From Arboricoccus pini (lineage in GTDB: Bacteria > Pseudomonadota > Alphaproteobacteria > Geminicoccales > Geminicoccaceae), in NCBI RefSeq assembly GCF_900187945.1, contig NZ_FYEH01000014.1:24208-88207 (forward strand): a DNA stretch of 64,000 bases. The letters run 5' to 3'. A model generated the notes under the pieces. That model had not been told where the DNA came from. It searched no databases and saw nothing but the letters and a program-made list of their open reading frames with translations. Positions 50,780 through 61,028 of the stretch are shown piece after piece (position 1 is the stretch's first letter; each line of letters starts with the position of its first letter). Made by a program: the position numbers and the translations under genes.

Positions 50780-51850
50780 ATGGCGGTAGCGGAACAAACG
50801 GGCCGGCGGGCCGGCGATGATCGTCAGCGTGCCCTTGATGCGGCGATCTCGCAGATCGAGCGTGCCTTCGGCAAGGGCTCGCTCATGCGGTTGGGCCATG
50901 GCGACAAGATGGCCGAGATCGATGTGGTCTCGACGGGATCGCTCGGCCTCGACATTGCGCTCGGGGTGGGCGGCCTGCCGCGCGGCCGCATCATCGAGAT
51001 TTACGGTCCGGAAAGTTCGGGCAAGACTACGCTGACCCTCCATACCATCGCCGAGATGCAGAAGATCGGCGGTACCTGCGCTTTTGTTGATGCCGAGCAC
51101 GCGTTGGATCCGGGCTATGCGCGCAAGTTGGGCGTGAAGCTGGACGAACTCTTGATCTCGCAGCCCGATACGGGCGAGCAGGCTTTGGAGATCGCCGATA
51201 CGCTGATCCGCTCGGGTGCGGTCGACATGATCGTCGTCGACAGCGTCGCGGCCCTGGTGCCCAAGGCGGAGCTCGAGGGTGAGATGGGCGACCAGCTTCC
51301 CGGTCTGCAGGCGCGGTTGATGAGCCAGGCGCTAAGGAAGCTGACGGCCTCGATCAACCGCTCGAAGTCGATGCTGGTCTTCACTAACCAGATTCGCTCC
51401 AAGATCGGCGTGATGTTCGGCAGCCCGGAGACGACGACGGGCGGCAATGCACTCAAGTTTTACGCCTCGGTCAGGCTGGACGTGCGGCGGATTGGCAGCG
51501 TCAAGGACAAAGACGAGGCGATCGGTAACCAGACCAGGGTTAAGGTGGCCAAAAACAAGGTGGCGCCGCCTTTCAGGGTTGTCGAATTCGACATTATGTA
51601 TGGCGAGGGCATCTCCAAGACCGGTGAGCTGATCGATCTGGGCGTCAGGGCCGGCATCGTCGAGAAGTCGGGCTCCTGGTTCTCCTATGGCAGCCAGCGG
51701 ATCGGGCAGGGCAGGGAGAATGCCAAGACCTATCTGCGCGATCACCCCGAGATGGCCGATGAGATTGAAAAGATGATCCGCGATCAGGCCGGCGTCGGCG
51801 GTGGCGAAGGGGTTCTCGATCTGATCGACGAAGGGCCGATCGAAGAGTAA
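50780..51850 (+). CDS. recA: recombinase RecA
   Basis: This 356-residue recombinase has Walker [13 protein letters not shown]-type motifs, the L2 loop region [17 protein letters not shown] and an acidic C-terminus. It drives strand exchange and LexA self-cleavage. I looked in the 147 bases upstream for an alphaproteobacterial SOS box (GTTC-N7-GTTC or its complement) and saw none, so SOS control is unproven here. It is followed by alaS, a conserved alphaproteobacterial order. GGAAAG precedes the ATG. Confidence 0.98.
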   Translation: MAVAEQTGRRAGDDRQRALDAAISQIERAFGKGSLMRLGHGDKMAEIDVVSTGSLGLDIALGVGGLPRGRIIEIYGPESSGKTTLTLHTIAEMQKIGGTCAFVDAEHALDPGYARKLGVKLDELLISQPDTGEQALEIADTLIRSGAVDMIVVDSVAALVPKAELEGEMGDQLPGLQARLMSQALRKLTASINRSKSMLVFTNQIRSKIGVMFGSPETTTGGNALKFYASVRLDVRRIGSVKDKDEAIGNQTRVKVAKNKVAPPFRVVEFDIMYGEGISKTGELIDLGVRAGIVEKSGSWFSYGSQRIGQGRENAKTYLRDHPEMADEIEKMIRDQAGVGGGEGVLDLIDEGPIEE

Positions 51851-51908
51851 ACGAGCGGCGGCCGGCTGTCGGCCGCAATTGCGATGCATGTGACTGTTTG
51901 AGAAGCCC

Positions 51909-54563
51909 ATGGCGAGCGTCAACGAGATCCGCACGACCTTCCTCGAGTATTTCAAGAAGAACGGCCACGAGGTCGTGGCTTCGAGTTCGCTCGTCCCGCA
52001 TAACGATCCGACCTTGCTCTTCACCAATGCCGGCATGGTGCAGTTCAAGAACGTCTTCACCGGCCTCGAGCATCGACCCTACGACCGGGCCACCACCTCG
52101 CAAAAATGTGTCCGCGCCGGCGGCAAGCACAACGACCTCGACAATGTGGGCTACACCGCCCGGCACCACACCTTCTTCGAGATGCTGGGGAATTTCTCCT
52201 TTGGCGACTATTTCAAGGACCGGGCGATCGAGCTTGCCTGGAACCTCGTCACCAAGGAGTTCGGACTGCCGGCGGATCGGCTGACCGCCACGGTCTATGA
52301 TGCCGACGAGGAAGCCTTCGTCCTTTGGAAGAAGATCGCGGGCCTGCCCGAGAGCCGCATCATCAAGATTGGCACGTCGGACAATTTCTGGGCCATGGGC
52401 GATACCGGCCCTTGCGGTCCGTGCTCGGAGATCTTCTTCGACCACGGCGACAAGATCCCGGGTGGCCCGCCTGGCAGCCCGGATGAGGACGGCGACCGGT
52501 TCATCGAGATCTGGAACCTCGTCTTCATGCAGTTCGAGCAGGTGAGCAAGACCGAGCGGACCGCCTTGCCGCGGCCGTCGATCGATACTGGCATGGGGCT
52601 GGAGCGCATCGCTGCCGTCCTGCAGGGCAAGCACGACAATTACGAGATCGACCTCTTCCAGCGCCTGATCGCCAGGAGCGTCGAGTTGACCGGGGCGCCG
52701 TTCGCTGGATCGACCGCGGCCTCCCACAAGGTGATCGCCGATCATCTTCGCTCATCCGCCTTCCTCATCGCCGATGGCGTCATGCCGTCGAATGACGGGC
52801 GCGGCTATGTGCTGAGGCGGATCATGCGTCGTGGCATGCGTCATGCGCAGCTCCTGGGGGCGAGCGAGCCGCTGCTTTGGAAGATGGTGCCGACGCTGGT
52901 CCAGGAGATGGGCAAGGCCTTTCCCGAGCTCGGTCGGGCCGAGGCCATGGTGATCGAGATCCTCAAGCTCGAGGAGACGAATTTCCGCCGCACGCTCGAG
53001 CGTGGACTGCGCCTCCTCGAGGAGGAGACGGCGCGTCTGCCGGCGGGAGCGCCGCTTGCCGGCGACACGGCCTTTCGCCTCTATGATACGTTCGGCTTTC
53101 CGCTCGACCTCACCCAGGATGCCCTACGCACCGAGGGCCGAAGTGTCGACGTCGCCGGCTTCGAGACGGCCATGGAGCGCCAGCGGGCGGAGGCCCGCAA
53201 GCATTGGAAGGGATCGGGCTCGGCCGCGATCGAGCCTGTCTGGTTCGATCTGCGCGACCAGGTCGGCGCCACGGAATTTCTCGGCTACGAGACGACCCGC
53301 GCCGAGGGGACGATCAAGGGATTGGTGCTGGACGGCGAGGCACGCAGCCAGGCGGGAGCGGGCGCGCGCGTCCAGCTTATCGCCTCGCAGACGCCGTTCT
53401 ACGGCGAATCGGGTGGCCAGGTCGGCGATACCGGCATCATCCGTGCGCCGCGAGCCAGGCTCGAGGTGGTCGATACGCGCAAGGTGCTGGGCGACCTTAT
53501 CGTCCACCACGCGGATATCGTCGAGGGTGAGGTCGAGCTTGGCCAGCCGATTGAGCTGGTCGTCGATGCCGCGCGACGGACGCGGCTGAAGCGGGCGCAT
53601 TCGGCGACCCACCTGCTGCACGCGGCCCTTCGACGTCACCTGGGACCGCATGTGGCGCAGAAGGGTTCGCTCGTCGCACCCGACCGGCTGCGTTTCGATT
53701 TCAGCCATCCAAAGCCGGTTACAGCTGCCGAGATCGTGGCGATCGAGGCGGAGGTCAACGCCTATCTGCGCCAGAATGATAGCGTGCTCATCCGGGTGAT
53801 GGCGCGTGACGAGGCGATCGAGACCGGCGCCATGGCGCTCTTTGGCGAGAAATATGGCGACGAGGTGCGTGTCGTCTCGATGGGCCAGGCCGAGGACGGG
53901 CATGTCTACTCGGTCGAGCTTTGTGGAGGAACGCATGTCGGGCGGACGGGCGACGTGGGTTCGTTCGAGATCGTCAGCGAGACGGGCGTTGCCGGTGGCG
54001 TACGCCGGATTGAGGCGCTGGTCGGCGAGGCAGCCTACAACGCGACGGCCAGGAACCGGCAGCGAGTGGCGGACTTGGCCGCCCTGTTGAAGGTTACCTC
54101 TGACGAGCTCGGCCAGAAGGTCGAGGCATTGCTGGACGAACGGCGGCGCCTCGAGCGCGAACTGATCGAGAGCCGGCGCAAGCTGGCGATCGCCGGCGCG
54201 GGCAGCGAGGAGGCCGGCCAGTCTGGAGGCGCCTTCAAGCTGGTCGGCGACGTGAAGTTCGCCGGTCGGGTCCTAGATGGTGTCCCGGCCAAGGAGCTGC
54301 GGGGCACCGCGGACGCGATCAAGAAAGAGCTGGGTAGTGGTGTCGTGGCTCTGGTCAGCGTCAATGACGGCAAGGCAGCCGTCGTCGTCAGCCTGACGCT
54401 CGATCTTACGACCCGCTTCGATGCCGTCGATCTCGTCAAGCGCGGCGTCCAGGCCGTGGGTGGTGCTGGCGGCGGTGGCCGCACCGATTTCGCCCAGGGC
54501 GGTGGACCGGCGGGGGCCCGCGCCCAGGAAGCGCTGAGCGCCGTGGAACTTGCCCTGACCTGA
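51909..54563 (+). CDS. alaS: alanyl-tRNA synthetase
   Basis: This 884-residue class II synthetase begins with [20 protein letters not shown] and [15 protein letters not shown] (motif 1 region) and has an editing domain with the zinc ligands in [11 protein letters not shown] and [11 protein letters not shown]. The C-terminal oligomerisation/C-Ala domain ends in [13 protein letters not shown]. It charges and proofreads tRNA-Ala. It is 58 bases after recA with a small GC hairpin (51858-51876) in the gap. Confidence 0.98.
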   Translation: MASVNEIRTTFLEYFKKNGHEVVASSSLVPHNDPTLLFTNAGMVQFKNVFTGLEHRPYDRATTSQKCVRAGGKHNDLDNVGYTARHHTFFEMLGNFSFGDYFKDRAIELAWNLVTKEFGLPADRLTATVYDADEEAFVLWKKIAGLPESRIIKIGTSDNFWAMGDTGPCGPCSEIFFDHGDKIPGGPPGSPDEDGDRFIEIWNLVFMQFEQVSKTERTALPRPSIDTGMGLERIAAVLQGKHDNYEIDLFQRLIARSVELTGAPFAGSTAASHKVIADHLRSSAFLIADGVMPSNDGRGYVLRRIMRRGMRHAQLLGASEPLLWKMVPTLVQEMGKAFPELGRAEAMVIEILKLEETNFRRTLERGLRLLEEETARLPAGAPLAGDTAFRLYDTFGFPLDLTQDALRTEGRSVDVAGFETAMERQRAEARKHWKGSGSAAIEPVWFDLRDQVGATEFLGYETTRAEGTIKGLVLDGEARSQAGAGARVQLIASQTPFYGESGGQVGDTGIIRAPRARLEVVDTRKVLGDLIVHHADIVEGEVELGQPIELVVDAARRTRLKRAHSATHLLHAALRRHLGPHVAQKGSLVAPDRLRFDFSHPKPVTAAEIVAIEAEVNAYLRQNDSVLIRVMARDEAIETGAMALFGEKYGDEVRVVSMGQAEDGHVYSVELCGGTHVGRTGDVGSFEIVSETGVAGGVRRIEALVGEAAYNATARNRQRVADLAALLKVTSDELGQKVEALLDERRRLERELIESRRKLAIAGAGSEEAGQSGGAFKLVGDVKFAGRVLDGVPAKELRGTADAIKKELGSGVVALVSVNDGKAAVVVSLTLDLTTRFDAVDLVKRGVQAVGGAGGGGRTDFAQGGGPAGARAQEALSAVELALT

Positions 54564-54598
54564 CCGACGGCCGCCTGGACAGGCCTGAGTGCCACGGC

Positions 54599-54629
54599 CC
54601 GGCCGGGAGCGAATGCTCCGGCCGGTTCC
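54599..54629 (+). terminator. possible alaS terminator
   Basis: The stem CCGGCCG(G)GAGC / GCTCCGGCCGG has one bulge and a four-base loop and is followed by the pyrimidine-rich TTCCCTCTT. It is 36 bases past the stop codon. The T-tract is weak. Confidence 0.5.
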
Positions 54630-54694
54630 CTCTTGGCACGCTGCAAGGACCGGAAATGGTCGTCCCCACGCGCTGGATGCTGAGGGTCGTCCGC

Positions 54695-54898
54695 CTACGG
54701 CTTCGGGCGTGCGGGATCGCCTGCCACGAGCCGGATATGCCGGACGTCGAGCAGTAGCTTGCCGGCATGCTCGAAATTGACCGTGACGCGCGAGCCGACG
54801 GCGGACTGCACTTGGCCCAGACCCCATTCGGGCCGTTCGGGATGACGCACGAAAGCGCCGGGCGTCAGGTCGGCGGGAGCAAGCGGCGATAAGGACAT
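54695..54898 (-). CDS. DUF3553 family protein
   Basis: This 67-residue protein matches DUF3553: PGAFVRHPERPEWGLGQVQSA then VTVNFEHAGKLLLD. The fold resembles the small CarD/UvrD-tail-like beta domain found on helicases and on its own. Function unknown; nucleic-acid or protein docking is a guess. It converges on alaS. Confidence 0.83.
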   Translation of the reverse strand: MSLSPLAPADLTPGAFVRHPERPEWGLGQVQSAVGSRVTVNFEHAGKLLLDVRHIRLVAGDPARPKP

Positions 54899-54993
54899 GG
54901 GGGTTGAAGTCCCTCCAGGTTTAAACGTGCCTCGTCGGAGCGATCAATGCCGCTTTGCCAGGGCTTGCGGATCCTGCGCGTGGCCGATGCAGC

Positions 54994-55380
54994 TCACAGC
55001 AGCGATTTGGCATGGTCGAGGACAAGGTCGCACATTTTCGACTTCACTTTGTCCTGAACCCCGGACAGCGAAAAGCTCTTGCCGCCCCCTGTATCGATCT
55101 GGCCGCTTTGCCCACGGCCGAATTCGTCAGAATCCGTCGTGCTGCTTTGGCCTGAGAGCTTGTTCAGGATCGAGGAGGCTGACTGGCCCTTCAAATAATT
55201 ATTCTTGACGCAGTAGCTGATGACGCCCGCGGTGTTGCTGCTGCCTGCAGACGACACGTCCGGCAGATTGCCGCCAAGGCCGGAGACCATGTCGCTCAAG
55301 CCCGCTGCCTGCGACGTGCCGATGAGGCCCGCCGCGAGCATGAGGCCGCCAAGAACGCGTGCCATTTTGTTAGGTCGCAT
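54994..55380 (-). CDS. DUF2501 family exported protein
   Basis: This 128-residue protein has a signal peptide cleaved near SQAAG and then a conserved core with ISYCVKNNYLKGQSASSILNKL. A C-terminal helix contains the second cysteine (KMCDLVLDHAKSLL); the two cysteines may form a disulfide. This matches DUF2501 (YjjA-like) periplasmic proteins of unknown function. I chose ATG 55380 with AAGGAG upstream; the region before it is the divergent promoter shared with cheA. Confidence 0.82.
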   Translation of the reverse strand: MRPNKMARVLGGLMLAAGLIGTSQAAGLSDMVSGLGGNLPDVSSAGSSNTAGVISYCVKNNYLKGQSASSILNKLSGQSSTTDSDEFGRGQSGQIDTGGGKSFSLSGVQDKVKSKMCDLVLDHAKSLL

Positions 55381-55575
55381 GAATTCTCCTTCTCGATGCG
55401 TGGAAGCAACCGCGTCGGGACCGAAAGGTGCCCTCCGATTTGTCCGTGCCGCACCTTCGCCGATCCGAACGCCCGCCATAACCAATCCTTAAGGAATATA
55501 GGGCAATCTTATGCGCAGAGGAGGCGGCTGCCGGAAGGTGCTGCCGGTTGGTCCCCTGCATGCGCCGAAGGTACG

Positions 55576-58203
55576 ATGGACGACCTGATTACCGAATTCT
55601 TGACGGAATGCACTGATGGGCTGCAGGCGCTGGACCGTGACCTGCTAAGTCTTGAGCAGCACCCGGACGATCGCGACCTGCTGGGCCGGATATTTCGTAT
55701 CGCCCATACGATCAAGGGTACCTGTGGCTTTTTGGGCTTGGCACGGCTGGAGAAGGTGGCACACGCCGCCGAAAATCTCCTGGACAAGTTCCGCAGTGGC
55801 GAGATGCGGGTCACGCCCGAGGCCGTGACCGTGATCCTGGTCGCCATCGACCGGATCAAGTTGATCATCGAGGGCATCGCCGAGACCGAGGCCGAGCCGG
55901 CCGGTGACGATAGTGACTTCTTTGCCGAAATCGAGCGCGTGATGGCGGCTAGGCCGGCGGGCGAGCAGCCCTTGGCAACGCCGGAGCCTGCTCGGGAGGC
56001 TGAAAAAGCCGGCCAACCGCGAGGTCGCAAGGCCGCGACGCGCGAGCCAGGCCCGGCTGTGGTCGCGCCGATGTCGGTGGCCGAGACCCCGCCTGTCGCC
56101 GTGGCGCCTTCCGCGGAGCCAGCAGCAAAACCGGCCGACGCGCCTGCCGCGAGCGGCCGGTCGATCGAGGCGCTGGAGGCCAGGTCGCTGCGTGTTCCGG
56201 TCGATCTTCTGGAAAGGCTGATGACGGTCGTAGGAGAACTCGTCCTGACCCGCAACGAGCTCCGCCAGATCACGCGCGAGCATGACGACGGCGTCTTGAA
56301 GACGACGCTGCAGCGTCTCAGCCGGATTACCTCGGATCTGCAGGAAGGCGTGATGAAGACGCGGATGCAGCCGATCAGCTCGCTCTGGGGCAAGCTGCCG
56401 CGACTGATCCGTGACCTCTCGGTCGAGCTTGGCAAGCCCATGGAGCTCGTCATGCAGGGGGGCGATACGGAGCTTGACCGGCAGGTGCTGGAGCTGGTGC
56501 GCGATCCCTTGACCCATATGGTGCGCAATGCCGCGGACCATGGCATCGACACACCGGCGGAGCGCCGTGCCGCGGGTAAGCCCGAGGCAGGCGTCGTCAG
56601 GCTGGATGCGCGCCATGATGGCGGTTGCATCGTCATCGAGATCAGGGACGATGGGCGTGGACTGAACTTCGCCAAGATCCGCGAGAAGGTGGTCGCCCGC
56701 GGGCTTTGCAGCGAGGCCGAGGCAGCCTCGATGCCGGAACAGCGTCTCTCGCGCTTCATCTTCGAGGCCGGCTTTTCGACGGCCGCTGCCGTCACCTCGG
56801 TTTCCGGCCGCGGCGTCGGCATGGACGTGGTGCGCACGAATATCGAGCGGATTGGCGGCACGATCGACCTTACCTCGCGTCTGGGCGAGGGTACGTGCTT
56901 TACCGTGCGCATTCCGCTCACGCTTGCCATCATCGCCGCCCTCGTCGTCGAGGTCGACAACGATCGCTATGCCATACCCCAGCTCGACATCGTCGAGTTG
57001 ATCCGCACGGGCGAGCACTCGGAGCATCGCATCGAGCATGCGGCCAATGCCAAGATGCTGCGACTGCGCGAGCGGATGCTGCCACTTCTCTCGCTGGCGG
57101 AAATCCTGGGGGTCAAGCAGCCGGAGGGGCCGCTGGAGACAGCGCTCGTCGTCGTCTTGCGTTCGGGCGGCCGGATGTTCGGCCTGATCGTCGATCAGGT
57201 CTTCGACACCGAGGAGATCGTGGTGAAGCCGCTCTCGCCGATCCTGCGCGACATGCGTTCCTATGCGGGCAGCACGATCTTGGGGGATGGCGAGGTCGTG
57301 ATGATCCTCGATCCCGGCTCCATGGCGCGCAGCCTGGAGACGGCGGATCAGCAAGCCACGGACAAGGCGGGTGAGAGCGGTCCCGATGAATTCGTCTCGC
57401 TGCTGCTCTTCGAGCACGGCGATAGCGGGCCGATGGCAGTGCCCGTGGCCCTCGTAACGCGCCTCGAGCAGATTCCAAGCAGCTCGGTCGAGCGCGCTTC
57501 AGGGAAAGCCGCCGTACAGTATCGCGGGGGTCTGATGCCGTTGGCCACGATCGACGGCAACCCGCTGTCGGACGTCGAGCATCTCTCGGTCATCGTTTTC
57601 TCCGACCAGGGATACACGCTGGGTCTTGTCGTCGACAGGATCCTGGACACGGTGGATGCCAGTGTTGCCGTGGAGCTCGCGAGCGATCAGCGTATCAGCC
57701 TGGGCAGCGCCGTCATTGAGGGCAAGGCCACCGAACTGGTCGATGTCGGCAGCCTGATCAGCACGATCTTCGGCGGTTGGTTCGAGACCAGCAGGACGCC
57801 GTTCGAATCGACCGAGCCCATCATTCGGCAAGCGCTCCTGGTCGATGACAGCGCCTTCGTACGCGGCTTGCTGACCCCGATTCTGCAGTCCCTGGATTTC
57901 AAGGTGACGGCGGTGCCGAACCCGGTCGAGGCGCTCCGGCTGCGTGACGGCGGCAGCATGTTCGACATCATCGTCTCCGACATCGAGATGCCTGAGATGA
58001 ATGGGTTCGACTTTGCCGTCGCGTGTCGGGCAGGCGGCGCTTGGGTCAAGGTGCCGATGGTGGCTCTGACGTCGCATGACACCGCAGCCGATGTCGAGCG
58101 TGGACGTCACTGCGGTTTCGATGGGCATGTGGGCAAGTTCCGGCGCGATAGCCTCGTCGAGGCGATCGCGCAGGCACAAAAGGATCGGGCGAGAGCGGCA
58201 TGA
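55576..58203 (+). CDS. cheA: hybrid chemotaxis kinase CheA with fused receiver
   Basis: This 875-residue kinase has an HPt domain (phospho-H44 in RIAHTIKGTCGFLG), a Pro/Ala linker (about 110-200) lacking an obvious P2 domain, the P3 dimerisation helices (200-270), an HATPase domain (N-box HMVRNAADHG 314-323, G1 DDGRG, G2 GRGVGMD), a CheW-like P5 domain (about 450-590), a second CheW-like segment (about 604-735), and a receiver (D757/D758, phospho-D802, S833, K854). It probably phosphorylates its own receiver and CheB. ATG 55576 has GAAGG upstream. Its stop overlaps cheW (ATGA). Confidence 0.94.
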   Translation: MDDLITEFLTECTDGLQALDRDLLSLEQHPDDRDLLGRIFRIAHTIKGTCGFLGLARLEKVAHAAENLLDKFRSGEMRVTPEAVTVILVAIDRIKLIIEGIAETEAEPAGDDSDFFAEIERVMAARPAGEQPLATPEPAREAEKAGQPRGRKAATREPGPAVVAPMSVAETPPVAVAPSAEPAAKPADAPAASGRSIEALEARSLRVPVDLLERLMTVVGELVLTRNELRQITREHDDGVLKTTLQRLSRITSDLQEGVMKTRMQPISSLWGKLPRLIRDLSVELGKPMELVMQGGDTELDRQVLELVRDPLTHMVRNAADHGIDTPAERRAAGKPEAGVVRLDARHDGGCIVIEIRDDGRGLNFAKIREKVVARGLCSEAEAASMPEQRLSRFIFEAGFSTAAAVTSVSGRGVGMDVVRTNIERIGGTIDLTSRLGEGTCFTVRIPLTLAIIAALVVEVDNDRYAIPQLDIVELIRTGEHSEHRIEHAANAKMLRLRERMLPLLSLAEILGVKQPEGPLETALVVVLRSGGRMFGLIVDQVFDTEEIVVKPLSPILRDMRSYAGSTILGDGEVVMILDPGSMARSLETADQQATDKAGESGPDEFVSLLLFEHGDSGPMAVPVALVTRLEQIPSSSVERASGKAAVQYRGGLMPLATIDGNPLSDVEHLSVIVFSDQGYTLGLVVDRILDTVDASVAVELASDQRISLGSAVIEGKATELVDVGSLISTIFGGWFETSRTPFESTEPIIRQALLVDDSAFVRGLLTPILQSLDFKVTAVPNPVEALRLRDGGSMFDIIVSDIEMPEMNGFDFAVACRAGGAWVKVPMVALTSHDTAADVERGRHCGFDGHVGKFRRDSLVEAIAQAQKDRARAA

Positions 58204-58670
58204 GCGGCAGGATGGAGCAGACGGCCGGCGAGAAGGTCGAGGGGATGGCGCAACTCGTCTCGATGGTGATCGCGGGTCAGCGCGTGGGCCTCGATGTGGC
58301 TCGGGTGCGTGATGTGCTGGGCGCTCTGCCGATGACAAGAGTGCCGCGCAGTCCGCAAGAGGTTGTCGGCGTCTTGAATCTACGGGGCCATATCGTCACG
58401 GCAATCGATCTCGCGGCCCGGCTGGGCATGCCGGCGGCGGGCGCACGGGCGATGAGTGTCGTCGTCGAGCACGAGAATGAGCTTTATGCGATTCTGGTCG
58501 ATCAGGTCGACGAGGTCGTGAGCGTCGCCACCATGAGCGAAGAGCATGACCTTGGCTTGTTGACGAGCGGCTGGCGCGAGCTGACGGCCGCCATCTTCCG
58601 GCGGACGGACGGCCTCCTGATCGAGCTCGATGTCGCCCGGCTACTCAAGATCGGCGGCGCTGCCGCATGA
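58200..58670 (+). CDS. cheW: chemotaxis coupling protein CheW
   Basis: This 156-residue CheW domain (LVSMVIAGQRVGLDVARVRDVL, then RSPQEVVGVLNLRGHIVTAIDLAARLG) couples receptors to CheA at the membrane. It overlaps cheA and cheB by four bases each. No receptor gene is in the window, so the partner must be encoded elsewhere or be unconventional. Confidence 0.94.
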   Translation: MSGRMEQTAGEKVEGMAQLVSMVIAGQRVGLDVARVRDVLGALPMTRVPRSPQEVVGVLNLRGHIVTAIDLAARLGMPAAGARAMSVVVEHENELYAILVDQVDEVVSVATMSEEHDLGLLTSGWRELTAAIFRRTDGLLIELDVARLLKIGGAAA

Positions 58671-60202
58671 GCGATCATCGGGCCGGCGAGAAGGCGTTGG
58701 CGGCCGGGCCCGGAGCCGATGCGTCCGTCCGCGTGCTGGTTGCCGAGGATTGCAATGTCACGCGCAAGATGATCTGCCGCCTGCTTGCGAAGGATGCGGA
58801 GATCGAGGTGGTGGCGCAGGCCGCCGATGGTGGTGCTGTGGCCGAGGAGGCGCATGCCTTGTTGCGCGATGGCCGACCAGTCGACGTCGTTCTTCTCGAT
58901 GTCGAAATGCCGGTTATGGACGGCCTCGCTGTCCTCCCATTGCTGGCGATGCTGGAACCGGCGCCGCGCGTGATCATGGTCTCCGCCCTGACCCGCAGGG
59001 GGGCGTCAATCAGCGTCGAGGCCATGCTCGGAGGTGCCGCGGACTTCATCGCCAAGCCCGCGGGCGGCTCGCCCCCGCTCGACGAATTCGCGCGCGACCT
59101 GATCGGCAAGATCAAGGCCTTGTGCCCGCGCGAGGGGTCGCCACCGGCATCGCCGGCGGTCGCGGCCGTAACTTTGGCACCCCACCAGCAGCCGACCGTC
59201 GGCCTGGGCGACCGGCCGGCTCTGCATCCCGCGAGGGTGCCGGCGGAGAGTCGACCGTTTGATCCATCGCGGGCTTCGATCACGGGCAAGGGGACGGCCT
59301 TGGGTATCGTGCCGGCCCGTAGTACGGCCGTCGAAGCGCGCGCGATTCAAAATCCAGGCTCCATGCCCCGCGCAGAGGCGGTCCCGCCTGTCGCCGCGCC
59401 GGCCCGCCTGCCGCCGGCGCCCAAGGTGATCTTCGGGCCACATTCGCCTTGGCCGTCCTCGGCGGGACGACTCAACCAGCCATTGCCCAGGGCGGCCCGC
59501 GCGCTCGATCCGGAGGCGTCGATCGCGCGTGGTGCCCCCGGGGCGAACCGGTCGTCGCGGTTGCGGGCGGGATGGCCGGTGCAGCCGCGCGACCGCGTGC
59601 CTGGACTGGACATCGTGGCGGTTGGCAGTTCCACCGGTGGACCGCAGGCGCTTTTGCGGGTGCTGCAGGCCCTGAGTCCGCCTCTATCCGTGCCCCTGGT
59701 GATCACGCAGCATATGCAGCGGGGCTTCATAGCGATTCTGGCCGAGCAGTTGCAGCGGCAGACCGGTCTGTCTGTCAAGGAAGCCGAGGATGGCGATAGC
59801 GTGACGAGGGGATCCGTCCTGCTGGCTCCGGGTGACCGTCACATGCTGTTTTCGGTCGAGGGCGACGCGCTGCGCGTGAAATTGTCCAATGGTCCGCCTG
59901 TGCATTTTTGCCGACCGGCCGTCGATCCCATGCTGGAGAGCCTGGTCGCCTGCGGGCGTCGGGCGCTGGCTGTCATTCTGACCGGCATGGGCTCCGACGG
60001 GGCCATAGGTTGTCGCGCGATCATCGATGCCGGCGGCGAGGTGATCATCCAGGACAAGGCGAGCAGCGTGGTCTGGGGCATGCCCGGGGCTGTCGCCGCG
60101 CGTGGCATCAAGCACCAGGAACTGCCGATCGACGAGATCGGACCGGCCATTGCTCGGCATTGCGGGCGCGCGGAAGGATTTTCTCATGCTATCCCAGGCT
60201 GA
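58667..60202 (+). CDS. cheB: chemotaxis methylesterase CheB with an unusually long linker
   Basis: This 511-residue protein has an N-terminal receiver (phospho-D78 in VLLDVEMPVMDG) and a C-terminal CheB methylesterase domain. The catalytic Ser is in VGSSTGGPQ (S322), the histidine in ITQHMQRGF and the aspartate in TGMGSDGA. Between them, about residues 150 to 315 form a Pro/Ala/Arg-rich, low-complexity linker, far longer than the roughly 20 residues of enteric CheB. It demethylates or deamidates receptors when phosphorylated. It overlaps cheW by four and cheR by 17 bases. Confidence 0.94.
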   Translation: MSDHRAGEKALAAGPGADASVRVLVAEDCNVTRKMICRLLAKDAEIEVVAQAADGGAVAEEAHALLRDGRPVDVVLLDVEMPVMDGLAVLPLLAMLEPAPRVIMVSALTRRGASISVEAMLGGAADFIAKPAGGSPPLDEFARDLIGKIKALCPREGSPPASPAVAAVTLAPHQQPTVGLGDRPALHPARVPAESRPFDPSRASITGKGTALGIVPARSTAVEARAIQNPGSMPRAEAVPPVAAPARLPPAPKVIFGPHSPWPSSAGRLNQPLPRAARALDPEASIARGAPGANRSSRLRAGWPVQPRDRVPGLDIVAVGSSTGGPQALLRVLQALSPPLSVPLVITQHMQRGFIAILAEQLQRQTGLSVKEAEDGDSVTRGSVLLAPGDRHMLFSVEGDALRVKLSNGPPVHFCRPAVDPMLESLVACGRRALAVILTGMGSDGAIGCRAIIDAGGEVIIQDKASSVVWGMPGAVAARGIKHQELPIDEIGPAIARHCGRAEGFSHAIPG

Positions 60203-61028
60203 TCTGGATTTTCTGATCGCGCTCGTGCACGAGCGATCGGGCATCAATCTGGGGCGTGACAAAGCCTATCTTCTCGAAGGCAGGCTGACACCGATTTTAC
60301 GCCCCCTGGGACTGAGCGGTATCGGTGAGCTCGCGGGAGCCTTGCGCCGCTCCCGGAACGAGGCTCTGGTTCGTGCCGTGATCGAATCGATGACGACGCA
60401 CGAATCCTCGTTCTTTCGCGATGCGGGTGTGTTCGAGCATCTGGCGGCGCGTGTGCTGCCAGCCCTAGGGCGCCAGCGACGCTCATCCCGTCGCCTGCGG
60501 TGCTGGAGTGCTGCTTGTGCCTTTGGGCAGGAACCCACGTCGCTTGCCATCCTGCTGGCCGAGCAGGCTGCCGACTTTCCCGGCTGGGCGATCGAGATCG
60601 TCGCCAGCGACCTCTCCGGTGTAGCGCTCGATCGATGTCGACGCGCCGTCTATTCGAGCTTCGAGATCGAGCGCGGCCTGAGCGAGGAGCGCCGCCGGCG
60701 CTGGTTTCAGCCGGATGATAAGGGCTGGCGGCTGTCGGCCGAGCTTGCGCGGAAAATCCAATACAACAAAATAAACTTGTTAAATGACGATCCGACGCTC
60801 GGCACCTTCGATCTCATTTTGCTGCGCAACGTGCTGATCTATTTCGACCGGCCGACCCGGCAGCGAGTGCTGAGCATGATTCGTCGGCGTCTGGCTGACG
60901 ACGGTTTCCTGGTCCTGGGCAGCACCGAGGACCCGAGCGACCTCGGTCTCGATCTTGAGTCCGGCGGGTGGCGTGGCTTCTACCAGCCCATGGCACCGAC
61001 CTCATGCTCTATGGTAGCCTCATTATGA
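60186..61028 (+). CDS. cheR: chemotaxis methyltransferase CheR
   Basis: This 280-residue enzyme methylates receptor glutamates with S-adenosylmethionine. It has the N-terminal helical domain (VHERSGINLGRDKAYLLEGRL, with MTTHESSFFRD) and the SAM-binding domain (RCWSAACAFGQEPTSLAI; ILLRNVLIYFDRPTRQRVL). The usual SAM glycine motif reads ACAFGQEP, close to the family ACSTGEEP, with Gln for the first Glu. I chose ATG 60186 with GGAAGGA seven bases upstream. Its stop shares ATGA with the next gene. Confidence 0.95.
   Translation: MLSQADLDFLIALVHERSGINLGRDKAYLLEGRLTPILRPLGLSGIGELAGALRRSRNEALVRAVIESMTTHESSFFRDAGVFEHLAARVLPALGRQRRSSRRLRCWSAACAFGQEPTSLAILLAEQAADFPGWAIEIVASDLSGVALDRCRRAVYSSFEIERGLSEERRRRWFQPDDKGWRLSAELARKIQYNKINLLNDDPTLGTFDLILLRNVLIYFDRPTRQRVLSMIRRRLADDGFLVLGSTEDPSDLGLDLESGGWRGFYQPMAPTSCSMVASL

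Noticed and set aside
55645..57417. Long minus-strand open frame (590 codons) inside cheA
   Set aside because: It is antisense to a complete CheA and its translation is rich in Arg, His and Asp with no recognisable domain, as expected from the complementary strand of a high-GC gene.
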